A stretch of 35,773 nucleotides of DNA from a bacterium (lineage in GTDB: Bacteria > Methylomirabilota > Methylomirabilia > Methylomirabilales > 2-02-FULL-66-22): the NCBI GenBank assembly GCA_029580855.1, contig JAKPQH010000047.1:1-35773 (forward strand), in the 5' to 3' direction. Of this stretch, positions 16,077 to 23,537 are shown one piece after another (position 1 is the stretch's first letter; each line of letters starts with the position of its first letter). Both the position numbers and the translations under genes were made by a program. Below the pieces are notes generated by a model. That model ran no database searches. It was not told where the DNA came from and saw only the letters and a list, made by a program, of their open reading frames with translations.

Positions 16077-16498
16077 GCGCTCCTCTGCGAGGGGCCCAGC
16101 GTGCGTCCGCCATCCCGACGGGGACTCCGCTTTCCCCCGGCGGCGAACGGCGGCAGTTCGATCGGATCCAGGCGCAGCGCCGCGGGATCCTGGAGCGCCT
16201 CGCGCTGCTGGAGGGAGACACGGCGAGACGCGCCCCGGGCGTCGCCGGGACTCACGACGAGGCGTTGCAGCTGCGGGCGAGTCTGCTCCGGTGTCTCAGC
16301 GCGCTTGACGACGCGGAAGCGCGGATGCTCGACGGGCTGTACGGGCGCTGCGAGGCGTGCGGCAGATGGATTCCGCCCCGACAACTGGAACTGGAGCCGA
16401 CCGCCACGCGGTGCGCCCCGTGCGCGGCGAGCGGCCTCGCCACGACCCCATCGGTCCGCGGGCGCCGCCGGGAGTCGGGGAGGAGGCCGGAGCCATAG
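16073..16498 (+). CDS. TraR/DksA-type C4 zinc-finger protein (copy 1)
   Basis: A 141-residue protein with a helical middle (about 25-88) and the DksA zinc finger at about 92-118: GRCEACGRWIPPRQLELEPT, then CAPCA, giving CxxC-x(n)-CxxC. It should bind the RNA polymerase secondary channel. The acidic DxxDxA coiled-coil tip of E. coli DksA is not seen, so ppGpp synergy is doubtful. The GTG start overlaps the upstream stop. A second copy is encoded at 23151-23537. A basic C-terminal tail (RGRRRESGRR) is extra. Confidence 0.82.
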   Translation: MSAPLRGAQRASAIPTGTPLSPGGERRQFDRIQAQRRGILERLALLEGDTARRAPGVAGTHDEALQLRASLLRCLSALDDAEARMLDGLYGRCEACGRWIPPRQLELEPTATRCAPCAASGLATTPSVRGRRRESGRRPEP

Positions 16499-16612
16499 GT
16501 GTAAGTACGACACATCGGATTCCGACCGTCGGTGGCGGGCGAGGTCGTGCCCCGTTATCCGTCACGGTCAGGAGCCATACCCGCCACATCCGAGCCACCG
16601 AGGGGGCGCGCC

Positions 16613-16747
16613 ATGATGATGCTTTTTGCGACGGCGGTCCTGGTTGTCAGCTATCTGTCGCTGGCGTGTGCGCGGCGACGCACTGCGGCTCTCTTGACGG
16701 CGCGGCGGCCAAGGCCGCGATCCGGGACCCGGATGCCGCGACCCTGA
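16613..16747 (+). CDS. Possible 44-aa single-helix membrane protein
   Basis: It starts MMMLFATAVLVVSYLSLACA, one hydrophobic helix with a cysteine, followed by a strongly basic tail. A GAGGGGG stretch lies upstream at slightly long spacing. It could be a small membrane or lipoprotein-like peptide, or chance. No family is recognised. It follows the DksA-like gene by about 115 bp. Confidence 0.3.
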   Translation: MMMLFATAVLVVSYLSLACARRRTAALLTARRPRPRSGTRMPRP

Positions 16748-16916
16748 ATCCGGCCCTGGCCGTCACCCGGCCGCGGAGGAGGCGGAGCCCACGGTCATCC
16801 CCACCCAGGCGGCGGCGCGGGAGGTAAAATCGTCGAGGGCGGTGCGTGGGCCCGTCCCGACCCATTGGGCGGCGCCACGAGCCGCAGGCAACGGTCCCCG
16901 TGCGCCGGAGCGGGTA

Positions 16917-17879
16917 TCACGCACCGCCGCCCGGGCTTGATCTGTCGGTGGGTCTACAACGGAACAGCGGTCCGACCGGTTGTGTCGGCCAGCCCGTCAC
17001 CCCCCGCGCCACCGCCGCGGCCAGCTTGAATCCGAGCATTTTGTAGGCCAGACGGGCGGCACAAAAAGCCGAACTGCGGTCGACCCCATCGTACGACAGC
17101 TCGACCAGGTCGAATCCCACCACATCCTTCCGCAGGAAAATTCGTTGCAGCAGGTCGAGCCCCTCGTCCCACGTAAAGCCGCCGGGCTCCGGGGTGCCCG
17201 TGGAGCGGATGACACTCAGATCGAACGCGTCCAGGTCCACGGTGAGGAACACCGGATCGGGGAGTGCGGCCAGGGCGCGGTCCGCATCGAACAACGCCTT
17301 GCGGTAGTCATGCATGGTGCAGACCGCCCAGCCGTTGGCGGCGATGGCCCGCGCCTCCTCCAGACACTGAGAGCGGATGCCCAGCTGCAGGACGTGGGGC
17401 GTCATCTCGCGGATGCGCGCCATGACGCTGGCGTGGCTGAGTTTGCTGCCCTCGTACTCGTCGCGCAGGTCCGAGTGGGCGTCCAGCTGGATGCACGAGA
17501 GCCGGCCATACTTTTCGAGCAATGCCCGAAAATAGCCGCTCGAGATGGAGTGATCGCCACCCAGGACCACGACGAACTTGTCATCGCGGAGGAGGGCACT
17601 GGTGCGTTCATGGAGGGTCCGGATCATGCCCTCGGGGTGATTGGGAATGGCCGGCGGGGCCACGGTGGCGATGCCCATCAGGTAGGGCTCGACCTTCAGC
17701 ACCTCGTCGTAGCCTTCGACGTGCGCCGAGGCGTCGAGGATGGCCTGGGGCGCCGCGCCGGCGCCGCGCCCATACGAGACGCCACCCTCGTAGGGGAAGG
17801 GGAGGACGACTACCGCAGCGGAGTCATATCGGCTGAATTCCGGACTCGGAGCGAGAAAGGGGGATGCGCTCAGCTTCAT
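16917..17879 (-). CDS. speB: Agmatinase (ureohydrolase)
   Basis: A 320-residue cytoplasmic enzyme converting agmatine to putrescine and urea at a di-manganese centre. All ureohydrolase metal ligands are visible: GGDHSI, DAHSDLRDEYEG and VDLDAFDLS. The substrate-loop block STGTPEPGG and the closing FDLVELSY also fit agmatinases rather than arginases. About 25 extra residues rich in Pro and Arg extend the usual C-terminus. The ATG at 17879 is preferred; a longer frame begins at 17963. It lies 140 bp after the pyruvoyl arginine decarboxylase gene, giving consecutive pathway steps. Confidence 0.9.
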   Translation of the reverse strand: MKLSASPFLAPSPEFSRYDSAAVVVLPFPYEGGVSYGRGAGAAPQAILDASAHVEGYDEVLKVEPYLMGIATVAPPAIPNHPEGMIRTLHERTSALLRDDKFVVVLGGDHSISSGYFRALLEKYGRLSCIQLDAHSDLRDEYEGSKLSHASVMARIREMTPHVLQLGIRSQCLEEARAIAANGWAVCTMHDYRKALFDADRALAALPDPVFLTVDLDAFDLSVIRSTGTPEPGGFTWDEGLDLLQRIFLRKDVVGFDLVELSYDGVDRSSAFCAARLAYKMLGFKLAAAVARGVTGWPTQPVGPLFRCRPTDRSSPGGGA

Positions 17880-18019
17880 TGGGCTCTCGACAGTCAATTC
17901 CAATCCGAGGAAATGTAGACATCGCCAGGACACCACACCATCGAAGAACGCCAGGGCGCCCATTCATGGAGCCAGACCCACCCATCGCCGGAGGAGCGCG
18001 CGGTCCTGGCGGATTCCGG

Positions 18020-18622
18020 TTACTCCATCAGAAACACGGCGCACGCCAGCACCGTGGTCCAGAGACCGTCCTTGTGACCTTGGGCCGACTGACAGATGCT
18101 GCGGCTGACGAATTTGTGTTTCTGGCCGACTTTGTACTCTTCCTTGCGCTCGTCCCAGGCCACGTCGGGGTCGAGCTCGATCCCCAGCGTGGAGGCAAGC
18201 ATGGTCGCCGCGAGATCTTCCGCAAAATCCGCGGATTTTTTCATGGTTTCACCGAACGCATGATGCTCGCTCAGATAGCCGTACTGGCCCGAGTTCTTGG
18301 GCGTAGCCAGCCCCACAGCGGCGGAGACGAGACGGTTCGGTTCGCAGGTGGCTTCGCGGGCCATGACCGCGAAAGTCACTTGGCCCGGTTTCAGGAGCTT
18401 GATGCCCCGGGCCCGAGCGATGATCTTGCAATTGGGGGGAAAGATGCTGGAGACGGGCACGATGTTACACATGGCAATATCCGCATTGCGGAGCGCTATT
18501 TCGAAGCTCTGGAGCTTGTTCTTATGATGGCCAGCACCCTTGGTGAAGAACATGCGTGTCGGGATGAGCGGGGTGTTGTTGTTCAATTCCGGTATCCTCC
18601 CCAGCGGCATCCTGGAAGACAT
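18020..18622 (-). CDS. Pyruvoyl-dependent arginine decarboxylase
   Basis: This enzyme makes agmatine from arginine and needs no pyridoxal phosphate. The proenzyme cleaves itself between two serines to create the pyruvoyl group. The site is PVSSIFPP (codons at 18451-18446). Other family blocks are RMFFTKGAGHHKNKLQSFEI, FAVMAREAT and SEHHAFGE. The ATG at 18622 gives 200 residues. A TTG at 18664, behind AGGA and 31 nt from the predicted transcription start, is a fair alternative. Its position between a deoxyhypusine-synthase-like gene and agmatinase supports the assignment. Confidence 0.9.
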   Translation of the reverse strand: MSSRMPLGRIPELNNNTPLIPTRMFFTKGAGHHKNKLQSFEIALRNADIAMCNIVPVSSIFPPNCKIIARARGIKLLKPGQVTFAVMAREATCEPNRLVSAAVGLATPKNSGQYGYLSEHHAFGETMKKSADFAEDLAATMLASTLGIELDPDVAWDERKEEYKVGQKHKFVSRSICQSAQGHKDGLWTTVLACAVFLME

Positions 18623-18701
18623 GGCCGCGCCGTCTGATGGAGTGGGGGTCCAGGGAAGACACAAACGAGATCCTGAGAATCCTGCTGCCCGTTTGCCGGC
18701 T

Positions 18702-18710
18702 ATTCTAGCA
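18702..18710 (-). promoter_or_regulatory. Extended -10 promoter before the arginine decarboxylase gene
   Basis: On the minus strand, TAGAAT (18707-18702) is preceded directly by TGC, an extended -10 element. No good -35 is seen 17 bp upstream. Transcription would start near 18695. Confidence 0.45.
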
Positions 18711-18875
18711 TACCCCTGGGCGACACGGGGCCAAAAGACGTCTGCGGTCGTCGGACCCGTTGCGCCGCCATCTCGCCGGCAACAACCGCGGCGGTGACGC
18801 AGCCGTCGTGTTTCCGCGGTCCCGGGGCGAAACCGAAAGGCGGTGGGCGCGGGCTACGAGGGATACGCGGCCTGC

Positions 18876-18906
18876 GCCGACCATCCCGTCAAAACGGGAT
18901 GGCGGC
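18876..18906 (-). terminator. Strong hairpin after the deoxyhypusine-synthase-like gene
   Basis: GCCG, a bulged A, and CCATCCCGT (18876-18889) pair with ACGGGATGG and CGGC (18894-18906) around a 4-base loop, 13 base pairs in all. It lies about 60 bp downstream of the gene stop at 18967. No T run follows, so it is an atypical terminator or a processing structure. The rest of the 18711-18966 interval shows no gene. Confidence 0.5.
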
Positions 18907-18966
18907 CTGATGCGCCGCTTGGGTCCTGAGGCAGCCGACGTTCCGCGCGGGTGATGGTGGACCGGA

Positions 18967-19944
18967 CTACCAGCCGAGGAGGTACGCGAAGATCAGCGGC
19001 GCCACGATCGTCGCATCCGACTCGATGACGAAGCGCGGCGTCTCCACGCCCAGCTTGCCCCACGTGATCTTCTCGTCGGGCACCGCCCCCGAATACGAAC
19101 CGTAGCTGGTCGTGGAGTCGCTGATCTGACAGAAGTACGACCAGAGGGGGACCTCCTTCCGCCCCAGATCCAACCGCAACAGGGGAACCACACAGATGCC
19201 GAAGTCGCCCGCGATTCCGCCACCGATCTGGAAGAATCCGACCGGGTGCTCCTTCGAGACGCTCTGGTACCACGCCGCGAGGGCCAGCAGGGTCTCGACG
19301 CCGCCACGAACGGTCGCGGGGTTGCGAATCTCGCCCCTGATGCACCGTGCCGCGTAGGCGTTCCCGAGCGTTGAATCCTCCCAGCCGGGAACAAAGATGG
19401 GGAGATCCGCGTCCGCGGCCGCCACTATCCAGCTGTGCCGGGGGTCGCTGTCGTAGTAGCGTTCAAGCTTCCCGGTCCGTACCAGCCGGTAGATGTACTC
19501 GTGGGGGTAGAGTCGCTCGCCGCGCGCCTCCGCCTGTTTCCACTCCTCCACAAGCAGCGTCTCGATTCGTTGCATCGCCTCGTCCTCGGGGATGCAGGTG
19601 TCGGTGACGCGACTGAGGTGTCGCTCGTAGAGCGCCAGTTCGTCCTGGGGAGAGAGCGTGCGGTAGTGCGGGACGCGAACGTAGTGCCGGTGAGCCACGA
19701 GGTTGAAGACGTCCTCTTCCAGGTTGGCCCCGGTGCACGTCACGGCGTGGACCTTGCCGTTCCGGATCATTTCGGCCAGCGACAAGCCCAATTCGGCGGT
19801 GCTCATGGCGCCCGCCATCGCCAGCATCATCCGGCCGCCACGCTCGAGAAGGGCGCGCCACTCCCGGGCCGCGTCCACCAGCGTCGCGGCGTTAAAGTGC
19901 CGGAAATGGGTTTCGATGAAGCGCGTGATGGGCGTTTCGGTCAT
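18967..19944 (-). CDS. Deoxyhypusine-synthase-like enzyme (probable homospermidine synthase type)
   Basis: A 325-residue NAD-dependent enzyme of the deoxyhypusine synthase fold. Visible blocks are AGAMSTAELGLSLAEMIRNG, VTCTGANLEEDVFNLVAHRH, FFQIGGGIAGDF and KITWGKLGVE. The last contains the Lys that aligns with the catalytic lysine of eukaryotic DHS. Bacteria lack eIF5A, and several bacterial homologues make homospermidine from putrescine, which fits the agmatinase and arginine decarboxylase next door. Other aminobutyl transfers cannot be excluded. A promoter at 20006-20035 precedes it. Confidence 0.85.
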   Translation of the reverse strand: MTETPITRFIETHFRHFNAATLVDAAREWRALLERGGRMMLAMAGAMSTAELGLSLAEMIRNGKVHAVTCTGANLEEDVFNLVAHRHYVRVPHYRTLSPQDELALYERHLSRVTDTCIPEDEAMQRIETLLVEEWKQAEARGERLYPHEYIYRLVRTGKLERYYDSDPRHSWIVAAADADLPIFVPGWEDSTLGNAYAARCIRGEIRNPATVRGGVETLLALAAWYQSVSKEHPVGFFQIGGGIAGDFGICVVPLLRLDLGRKEVPLWSYFCQISDSTTSYGSYSGAVPDEKITWGKLGVETPRFVIESDATIVAPLIFAYLLGW

Positions 19945-20005
19945 GTGGGAATCCGCCTATGGAGAGTGAAGCCCGAGGGTGACGCCGGAACACGAGACGC
20001 GGGGG

Positions 20006-20035
20006 AGTATCGGCCGTACCAGAGGGGGCTGTCAA
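20006..20035 (-). promoter_or_regulatory. Promoter of the deoxyhypusine-synthase-like gene
   Basis: On the minus strand, TTGACA (20035-20030), 18 bp, GATACT (20011-20006). The predicted start near 19999 gives a leader of about 55 nt with GGCGGA before the ATG. Confidence 0.6.
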
Positions 20036-20151
20036 GCGGAAAGCGGCACGGCGCCGCGACGGAGCGGACGCCACCGCGCGCCGCGGGCAGCCTCCGGTGC
20101 GCGGGCCACCGTCGGCGAGGCGGCCGCGGGGAGCGGCGCAGGAGTCCCGTG

Positions 20152-20192
20152 TTAAATAAAATCATACACGCTGGAAATAATTATGTCATTTT
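20152..20192 (+). promoter_or_regulatory. AT-rich promoter region of the hibernation-factor gene
   Basis: TTAAAT (20152-20157), 18 bp, AATAAT (20176-20181) is a plausible promoter in an island of AT-rich DNA. It overlaps AATTATGTCATTTT (20179-20192), a 14-mer also found at 13771-13784 in the NhaR/EamA intergenic region, which may be a shared regulator site. Confidence 0.4.
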
Positions 20193-20241
20193 CCATCCTT
20201 CAACCGTGTCCTAGACTGTGCCCGCGGACGGGAGGACGGTG

Positions 20242-20565
20242 GTGCAGGTACACATGCAGGGAAGCGACCGTGCGCTCGCGCGCGCCATGCGGGCGTACCT
20301 TGAACGCCGGCTGCGCTGGACACTCGGCCGCTACGCGAGCCGAGTGGCCCAGGTCACGTTGCGGGTTCTCGAGAACGAGGGCGCGGCGGGCGTCACCGGG
20401 ATGGGATGCCGCATCAGCGCGGAACTGCTCCCCTCCGGGCGGTTGATCGAGCACGAGGCGGGCAACGGCTGCCCGTTCTCGGCCATCGACACGGTCATGG
20501 ATCGTCTGGGGCGGTCGGTCCGGCGGCAGGTGGAGCAGGAGGTCGAGCGCCCGGCGCGCCGCTGA
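20242..20565 (+). CDS. Short ribosome hibernation factor (HPF/RaiA family)
   Basis: A 107-residue protein of the sigma54-modulation/S30AE fold that binds the small ribosomal subunit and silences it in stress or stationary phase. The pattern is MQGSDRALARAMRAYLERRL, followed by strands (VAQVTLRVLENE, GCRISAELLP) and the closing helix AIDTVMDRLGRSVRRQVEQE. It lacks the C-terminal dimerisation domain of long HPF. GTG at 20242 is chosen because GGAGG lies six bases upstream; GTG 20239 and ATG 20254 are alternatives. It opens a run of co-directional control genes. Confidence 0.75.
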   Translation: MQVHMQGSDRALARAMRAYLERRLRWTLGRYASRVAQVTLRVLENEGAAGVTGMGCRISAELLPSGRLIEHEAGNGCPFSAIDTVMDRLGRSVRRQVEQEVERPARR

Positions 20566-20654
20566 GCTTGAAGACACCGGCCGCGGTCCACGGTGCAACC
20601 CGGAGGTGGGCGGCGGCCGGAACGGAGCGGGGCGCCGCGGGGGAGGGAAGCGCC

Positions 20655-21071
20655 ATGGCGCCGTTGGCGGACGTCGGACGGATCCTGGTCGTCGAATCGG
20701 ACGCGGAGACGCGGAGGAACCTGTCGCGGTTCCTGGCCGCGCACGGCTATCACGTCGACGAGGCCGGCGACGGCGAGGAGGGGCTGGACCGCGCGGGGGG
20801 GGCGGATCTCCCCTACGACGTCATACTCCTGGACGATCACCTGCCGGACGCCACGGGACTGGAAATGCTCTCCGCCTTGCGGGCCGTGAGTCGGGGGTCC
20901 CTCGTCGTCTTCATGAGTCCATCCGGTGCGCGCGAGCGGTTCTTCGAAGCGATGGCCTGCGGGGCCTACGAGTTTCTCCAGAAACCGTTGTGGCTGCAGG
21001 AAGCCCTGCGCATCGTGGCACGCGGCATCCGGGAGCGGCGCAACGGCTTTGTGGCGGAAGCGGTCCGCTAG
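20655..21071 (+). CDS. Stand-alone response regulator receiver
   Basis: A 138-residue single receiver domain without an output domain. The acidic pocket is in VVESDAETRR. The phosphorylated Asp lies in VILLDDHLPDATG. The switch residue is Ser in FMSPSGARE, and the conserved Lys is in FLQKPLW. Such proteins relay phosphate or act by protein contact. No histidine kinase is nearby. The ATG follows GGGAGGGAAG. The same reading frame, after the TAG stop, runs straight into the broken universal stress protein. Confidence 0.9.
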   Translation: MAPLADVGRILVVESDAETRRNLSRFLAAHGYHVDEAGDGEEGLDRAGGADLPYDVILLDDHLPDATGLEMLSALRAVSRGSLVVFMSPSGARERFFEAMACGAYEFLQKPLWLQEALRIVARGIRERRNGFVAEAVR

Positions 21072-21480
21072 GCGGGGGCGCCGGCGCGGGCGGGCGCCCT
21101 CCAGCCGCGGGTCGTGACGCTGGCGAGGACGCTGAAGGCCGAGGTGCTCTTGCTCCGCGTCGCAAAGGCCCGGGGGTTCCCGGGGACGGATCAGACCGAG
21201 GCGCAGGGACGGTCGGTCGTGCGGGAAGCGGAAGGGTTTCTCGCCGGGATGGTCGCACGACTCAGCCTTCGGGGCCTCCCGGCCCTGACGACGCTCCGAT
21301 CGGGCGAGGCCGTGGCGGCGACCTTCGACCACATCCGGTCCGCCGACGTCGGCCCGGTCGCCATGGCTTCCCGGGGCCGGACGGCGTAGCGGCGCCGGAT
21401 CTCCGGCGGCATCGCGGTGGCGGTGTTACAGCACGCGGAGACCCCGGTCCTCCTCCGGGACCCCGAGGGACATGCGAGCG
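21072..21480 (+). pseudogene. Broken universal stress protein (UspA family)
   Basis: The middle is recognisable: TLARTLKAEVLLLRVAKARG, then GPVAMASRGRTA. A TAG at 21387-21389 interrupts the frame. Directly after it, still in frame, comes RRRISGGIAVAVLQHAETPV followed by LLRDP, which matches the normal UspA C-terminus (GSVAxxVLxHAxxPVLL). The usual N-terminal strand with its DGS motif is absent. The remnant begins in frame right after the response-regulator stop. So both an N-terminal loss and an internal amber codon are seen. A sequencing error at the TAG would not restore the N-terminus. Confidence 0.75.
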
Positions 21481-21616
21481 CCCGCGACCATGGCAAGCCG
21501 GGCGCCGAAATCCGCCGGGAGCGCGGGAGATCGTACCGCGGCTTGGGACGACGGGAAGGCGGGACTGCCCGAGGGGCGGCGGGCCGGTCCCGCGTTTCTC
21601 GGTGAGGGAGTATGCC

Positions 21617-22036
21617 ATGGCGGAGCGGAGAATCTACATCAGCGATAGGGATCTCCAGCAACTCGAGCAGTTGGTGTTCGGGCCCCAGGGGTGGGGGAGC
21701 GGCGCAGGTTGGGTGCGGGAGGACGTCCAGGCGCTGGCGGAGGAGCTGGATCGCGCACTGGTGATGCCGGTCGCGGACATCCCGGATGACGTGGTGACGA
21801 TGCGCTCCGAGGTGCGCGTCACCGACCTGGCCGCGGGCGAGGAACGCACGCTGACCCTGGTGTACCCCATCGAGGCGGATCCCGCCCGGGGCAGGATCTC
21901 GGTCCTGGCTCCTATCGGCACAGCGCTGCTCGGCTACCGCGTTGGCGACACCGTCGCCTGGCGCGGGCCGGGTGGCGTGCGGCGGTTTCGGATCGAGGCC
22001 ATCCTGTCCCAGCCCGAGGCGGCGGCCCGGCCCTAG
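21617..22036 (+). CDS. rnk: Rnk-type RNA polymerase secondary-channel protein (copy 2)
   Basis: A 139-residue paralogue of the protein at 14852-15298. It has the short helical hairpin VQALAEELDRALVMPVADIP, DDVVTM, and the C-terminal domain RISVLAPIGTALLGYRVGD followed by GPGGVRRFRIEAIL. The last 19-residue block is nearly identical in both copies while the DNA differs at many third positions, so the duplication is not recent. The ATG has GAGGGAG seven bases upstream. It lies between the broken stress protein and the cyclic-nucleotide-binding gene, in the same direction. Confidence 0.88.
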   Translation: MAERRIYISDRDLQQLEQLVFGPQGWGSGAGWVREDVQALAEELDRALVMPVADIPDDVVTMRSEVRVTDLAAGEERTLTLVYPIEADPARGRISVLAPIGTALLGYRVGDTVAWRGPGGVRRFRIEAILSQPEAAARP

Positions 22037-22144
22037 TCCTGCGCGCCGGGGCGCCGTCGGGACATCCTGCACCCGCGGGACAGTCGTGCCGGGGCGGCAG
22101 CAGGGGTGGCGCCCCCGGATTACGCGGGCCGAGGAGATGCGGAC

Positions 22145-22675
22145 GTGAACGCCTCCAACGAAACAACAAATCCGAGGACCATCCTGGCCGCCCTCGATCG
22201 CGCATCGGTCTGCGCGGGGCTGGCGCATGCGGACCGGGCGCACCTCGCCCGTCTGGCGGAGCGACGGGAGTACGCTCCCGGCGAGTGGCTCTTCCACGAG
22301 GCCACACCGCGCCGCTGGTTGGGTGTCGTGGAGCGCGGCGAGGTGGAACTGGTGCGCGGGTCCGGGGGTCGCGAGCAACGCGCCGCGCTCCTCGGGCCGG
22401 GCGACCTCCTGTCTGGCGGCGTGCTCCTCGACGACTTGCCGCACGCGGCCAGCGCCCGGACGCCCGGAGGGGCCGCGGTGATCCAATTCCGGAGGTCCCG
22501 GGTGGCGGCACTGCGGACGGAGCATCCGACGCTTTTCTACCGGCTGGCGAGCAAGGTCGCCTTGTCGATCAGCGAGCGGATGCGCGCCGCAGCGGAGGAG
22601 CTGGCGCGCGCGGCCGACTTCCCGCCAAGACCGGAACCCACAGAGCGGGTTGAGGACGGAACGTGCGCCAGTTGA
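22145..22675 (+). CDS. Cyclic-nucleotide-binding domain protein without DNA-binding domain
   Basis: A 176-residue protein with the Crp/Fnr-type sensor fold: LAHADRAHLARLAERREYAP, GEWLFHEATPRRWLGVVERG, ALLGPGDLLSGGVLLDD, then a long helix. The Crp helix-turn-helix that should follow is missing, and the protein ends in a short polar tail. It probably senses a nucleotide or redox state and acts through partners. The phosphate-binding Arg position is not clear, so the ligand is uncertain. GTG at 22145 has GAGGAG eight bases upstream. Confidence 0.75.
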   Translation: MNASNETTNPRTILAALDRASVCAGLAHADRAHLARLAERREYAPGEWLFHEATPRRWLGVVERGEVELVRGSGGREQRAALLGPGDLLSGGVLLDDLPHAASARTPGGAAVIQFRRSRVAALRTEHPTLFYRLASKVALSISERMRAAAEELARAADFPPRPEPTERVEDGTCAS

Positions 22676-23150
22676 CGGGTCATGGCCGGCCGCCAGCGGC
22701 CGGCAGGGACATGGGCACACCGGCGAACGTGATCGCGGCGGAGCCTGCCGGCGAGGACGGCGGGGAGCCGCGGAGGGCCCTGGACAGTCTCCAGGACGCA
22801 TAGGTCCGCGTCCAGGCGGACCGCACCGAGTTTCGACGGCGAGCGGGGGACAAGCGGCGCTCGGGACGACGGGCGGGACAACAGGAACTCCTGGTCTCGA
22901 CCCTCCCGGCGTTGGATGCTTTCAACCGTTGCCTGACGCATGGCGCGTATCGGGAACGTGGGGAAGCGATCCATCCCCGGTTGGTTGCTTCGCTGCGGCG
23001 GGTTGGCCGGCGGCGCGCCGCCGACGTGGTCCATCCTGCCGGCGCCGGCGGGCCCCCGAGGTGAATCGCGCCGCGGACCGTAGGAAGCCCCGGCGCAGAC
23101 CGAGGGACACGACCCAACGCGCTCGTTCGCATACCAAGGGGAGGTGGACG
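22676..23150. other. 475-bp interval without a clear gene
   Basis: One plus-strand frame opens with ATG at 22711 and would run to a TGA at 23062. It is cut by a TAG at 22801, and its ribosome binding site and codon usage are weak. The later part (QQELLVSTLPALDAF, then HPRLVASLRRVG) looks mildly protein-like. It may be a decayed gene. No RNA gene or repeat is seen. Confidence 0.35.
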
Positions 23151-23537
23151 ATGCGGCATCGTGGTAAGTCGAATCGAATGGCCCGCTCGCCGCTCCAGCG
23201 GGTCCAGGCCGAGCGGCAGGCGCTACTGGATCGCCTGAAAAGCGCCGACGGCACGCCGCCGGCTGAGACGCGGCCCATCGAGGCCATGGAAGTCGTTCAG
23301 CAATCGGTGACGAAACGGGTACATGCGGCCTCCCGGCAGGTGCTCGCGGCCCGCCTCCGGGCGCTCCAGCATGCGGAGGAGCGTATCCGGCAGGGTACCT
23401 ACGGGCTCTGCGAGATATGCGGCGATCCCATCCCGCCTCGGCGGCTGGAGGCCGTCCCGGAAGCCCGGGTCTGTGTGCCGTGCGCGGAGGAGGCGGAGGC
23501 GCGGCGTCACACCTTCTTCCCCACCGTGCCGAGATAG
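23151..23537 (+). CDS. TraR/DksA-type C4 zinc-finger protein (copy 2)
   Basis: A 128-residue protein with a helical hairpin (about 15-80) and the zinc finger YGLCEICGDPIPPRRLEAVP followed by CVPCAEEAE, the DksA arrangement. The coiled-coil tip region (SADGTPPAETRPIE) lacks the DxxDxA motif. It resembles copy 1 (16073-16498) in finger spacing. The ATG has GGGGAGGTGG upstream. Its 3' end overlaps the convergent SagB-like gene by about 31 bp, an unusual tail-to-tail overlap. Confidence 0.85.
   Translation: MRHRGKSNRMARSPLQRVQAERQALLDRLKSADGTPPAETRPIEAMEVVQQSVTKRVHAASRQVLAARLRALQHAEERIRQGTYGLCEICGDPIPPRRLEAVPEARVCVPCAEEAEARRHTFFPTVPR

Noticed and set aside
20606..22036. 476-codon frame reading through into Rnk copy 2
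   Set aside because: Only the last 139 codons carry the Rnk motifs and start with a proper site; the earlier part is out of frame with the receiver gene.
21191..22801. 536-codon minus-strand frame
   Set aside because: Antisense shadow of Usp, Rnk and cNMP-binding genes; no protein-like domains.
21387..22803. Recoding of TAG as an amino acid
   Set aside because: Several intact genes here (receiver, Rnk copy 2, DksA copy 2, EamA, barrel protein) end properly with TAG, so it is a normal stop.
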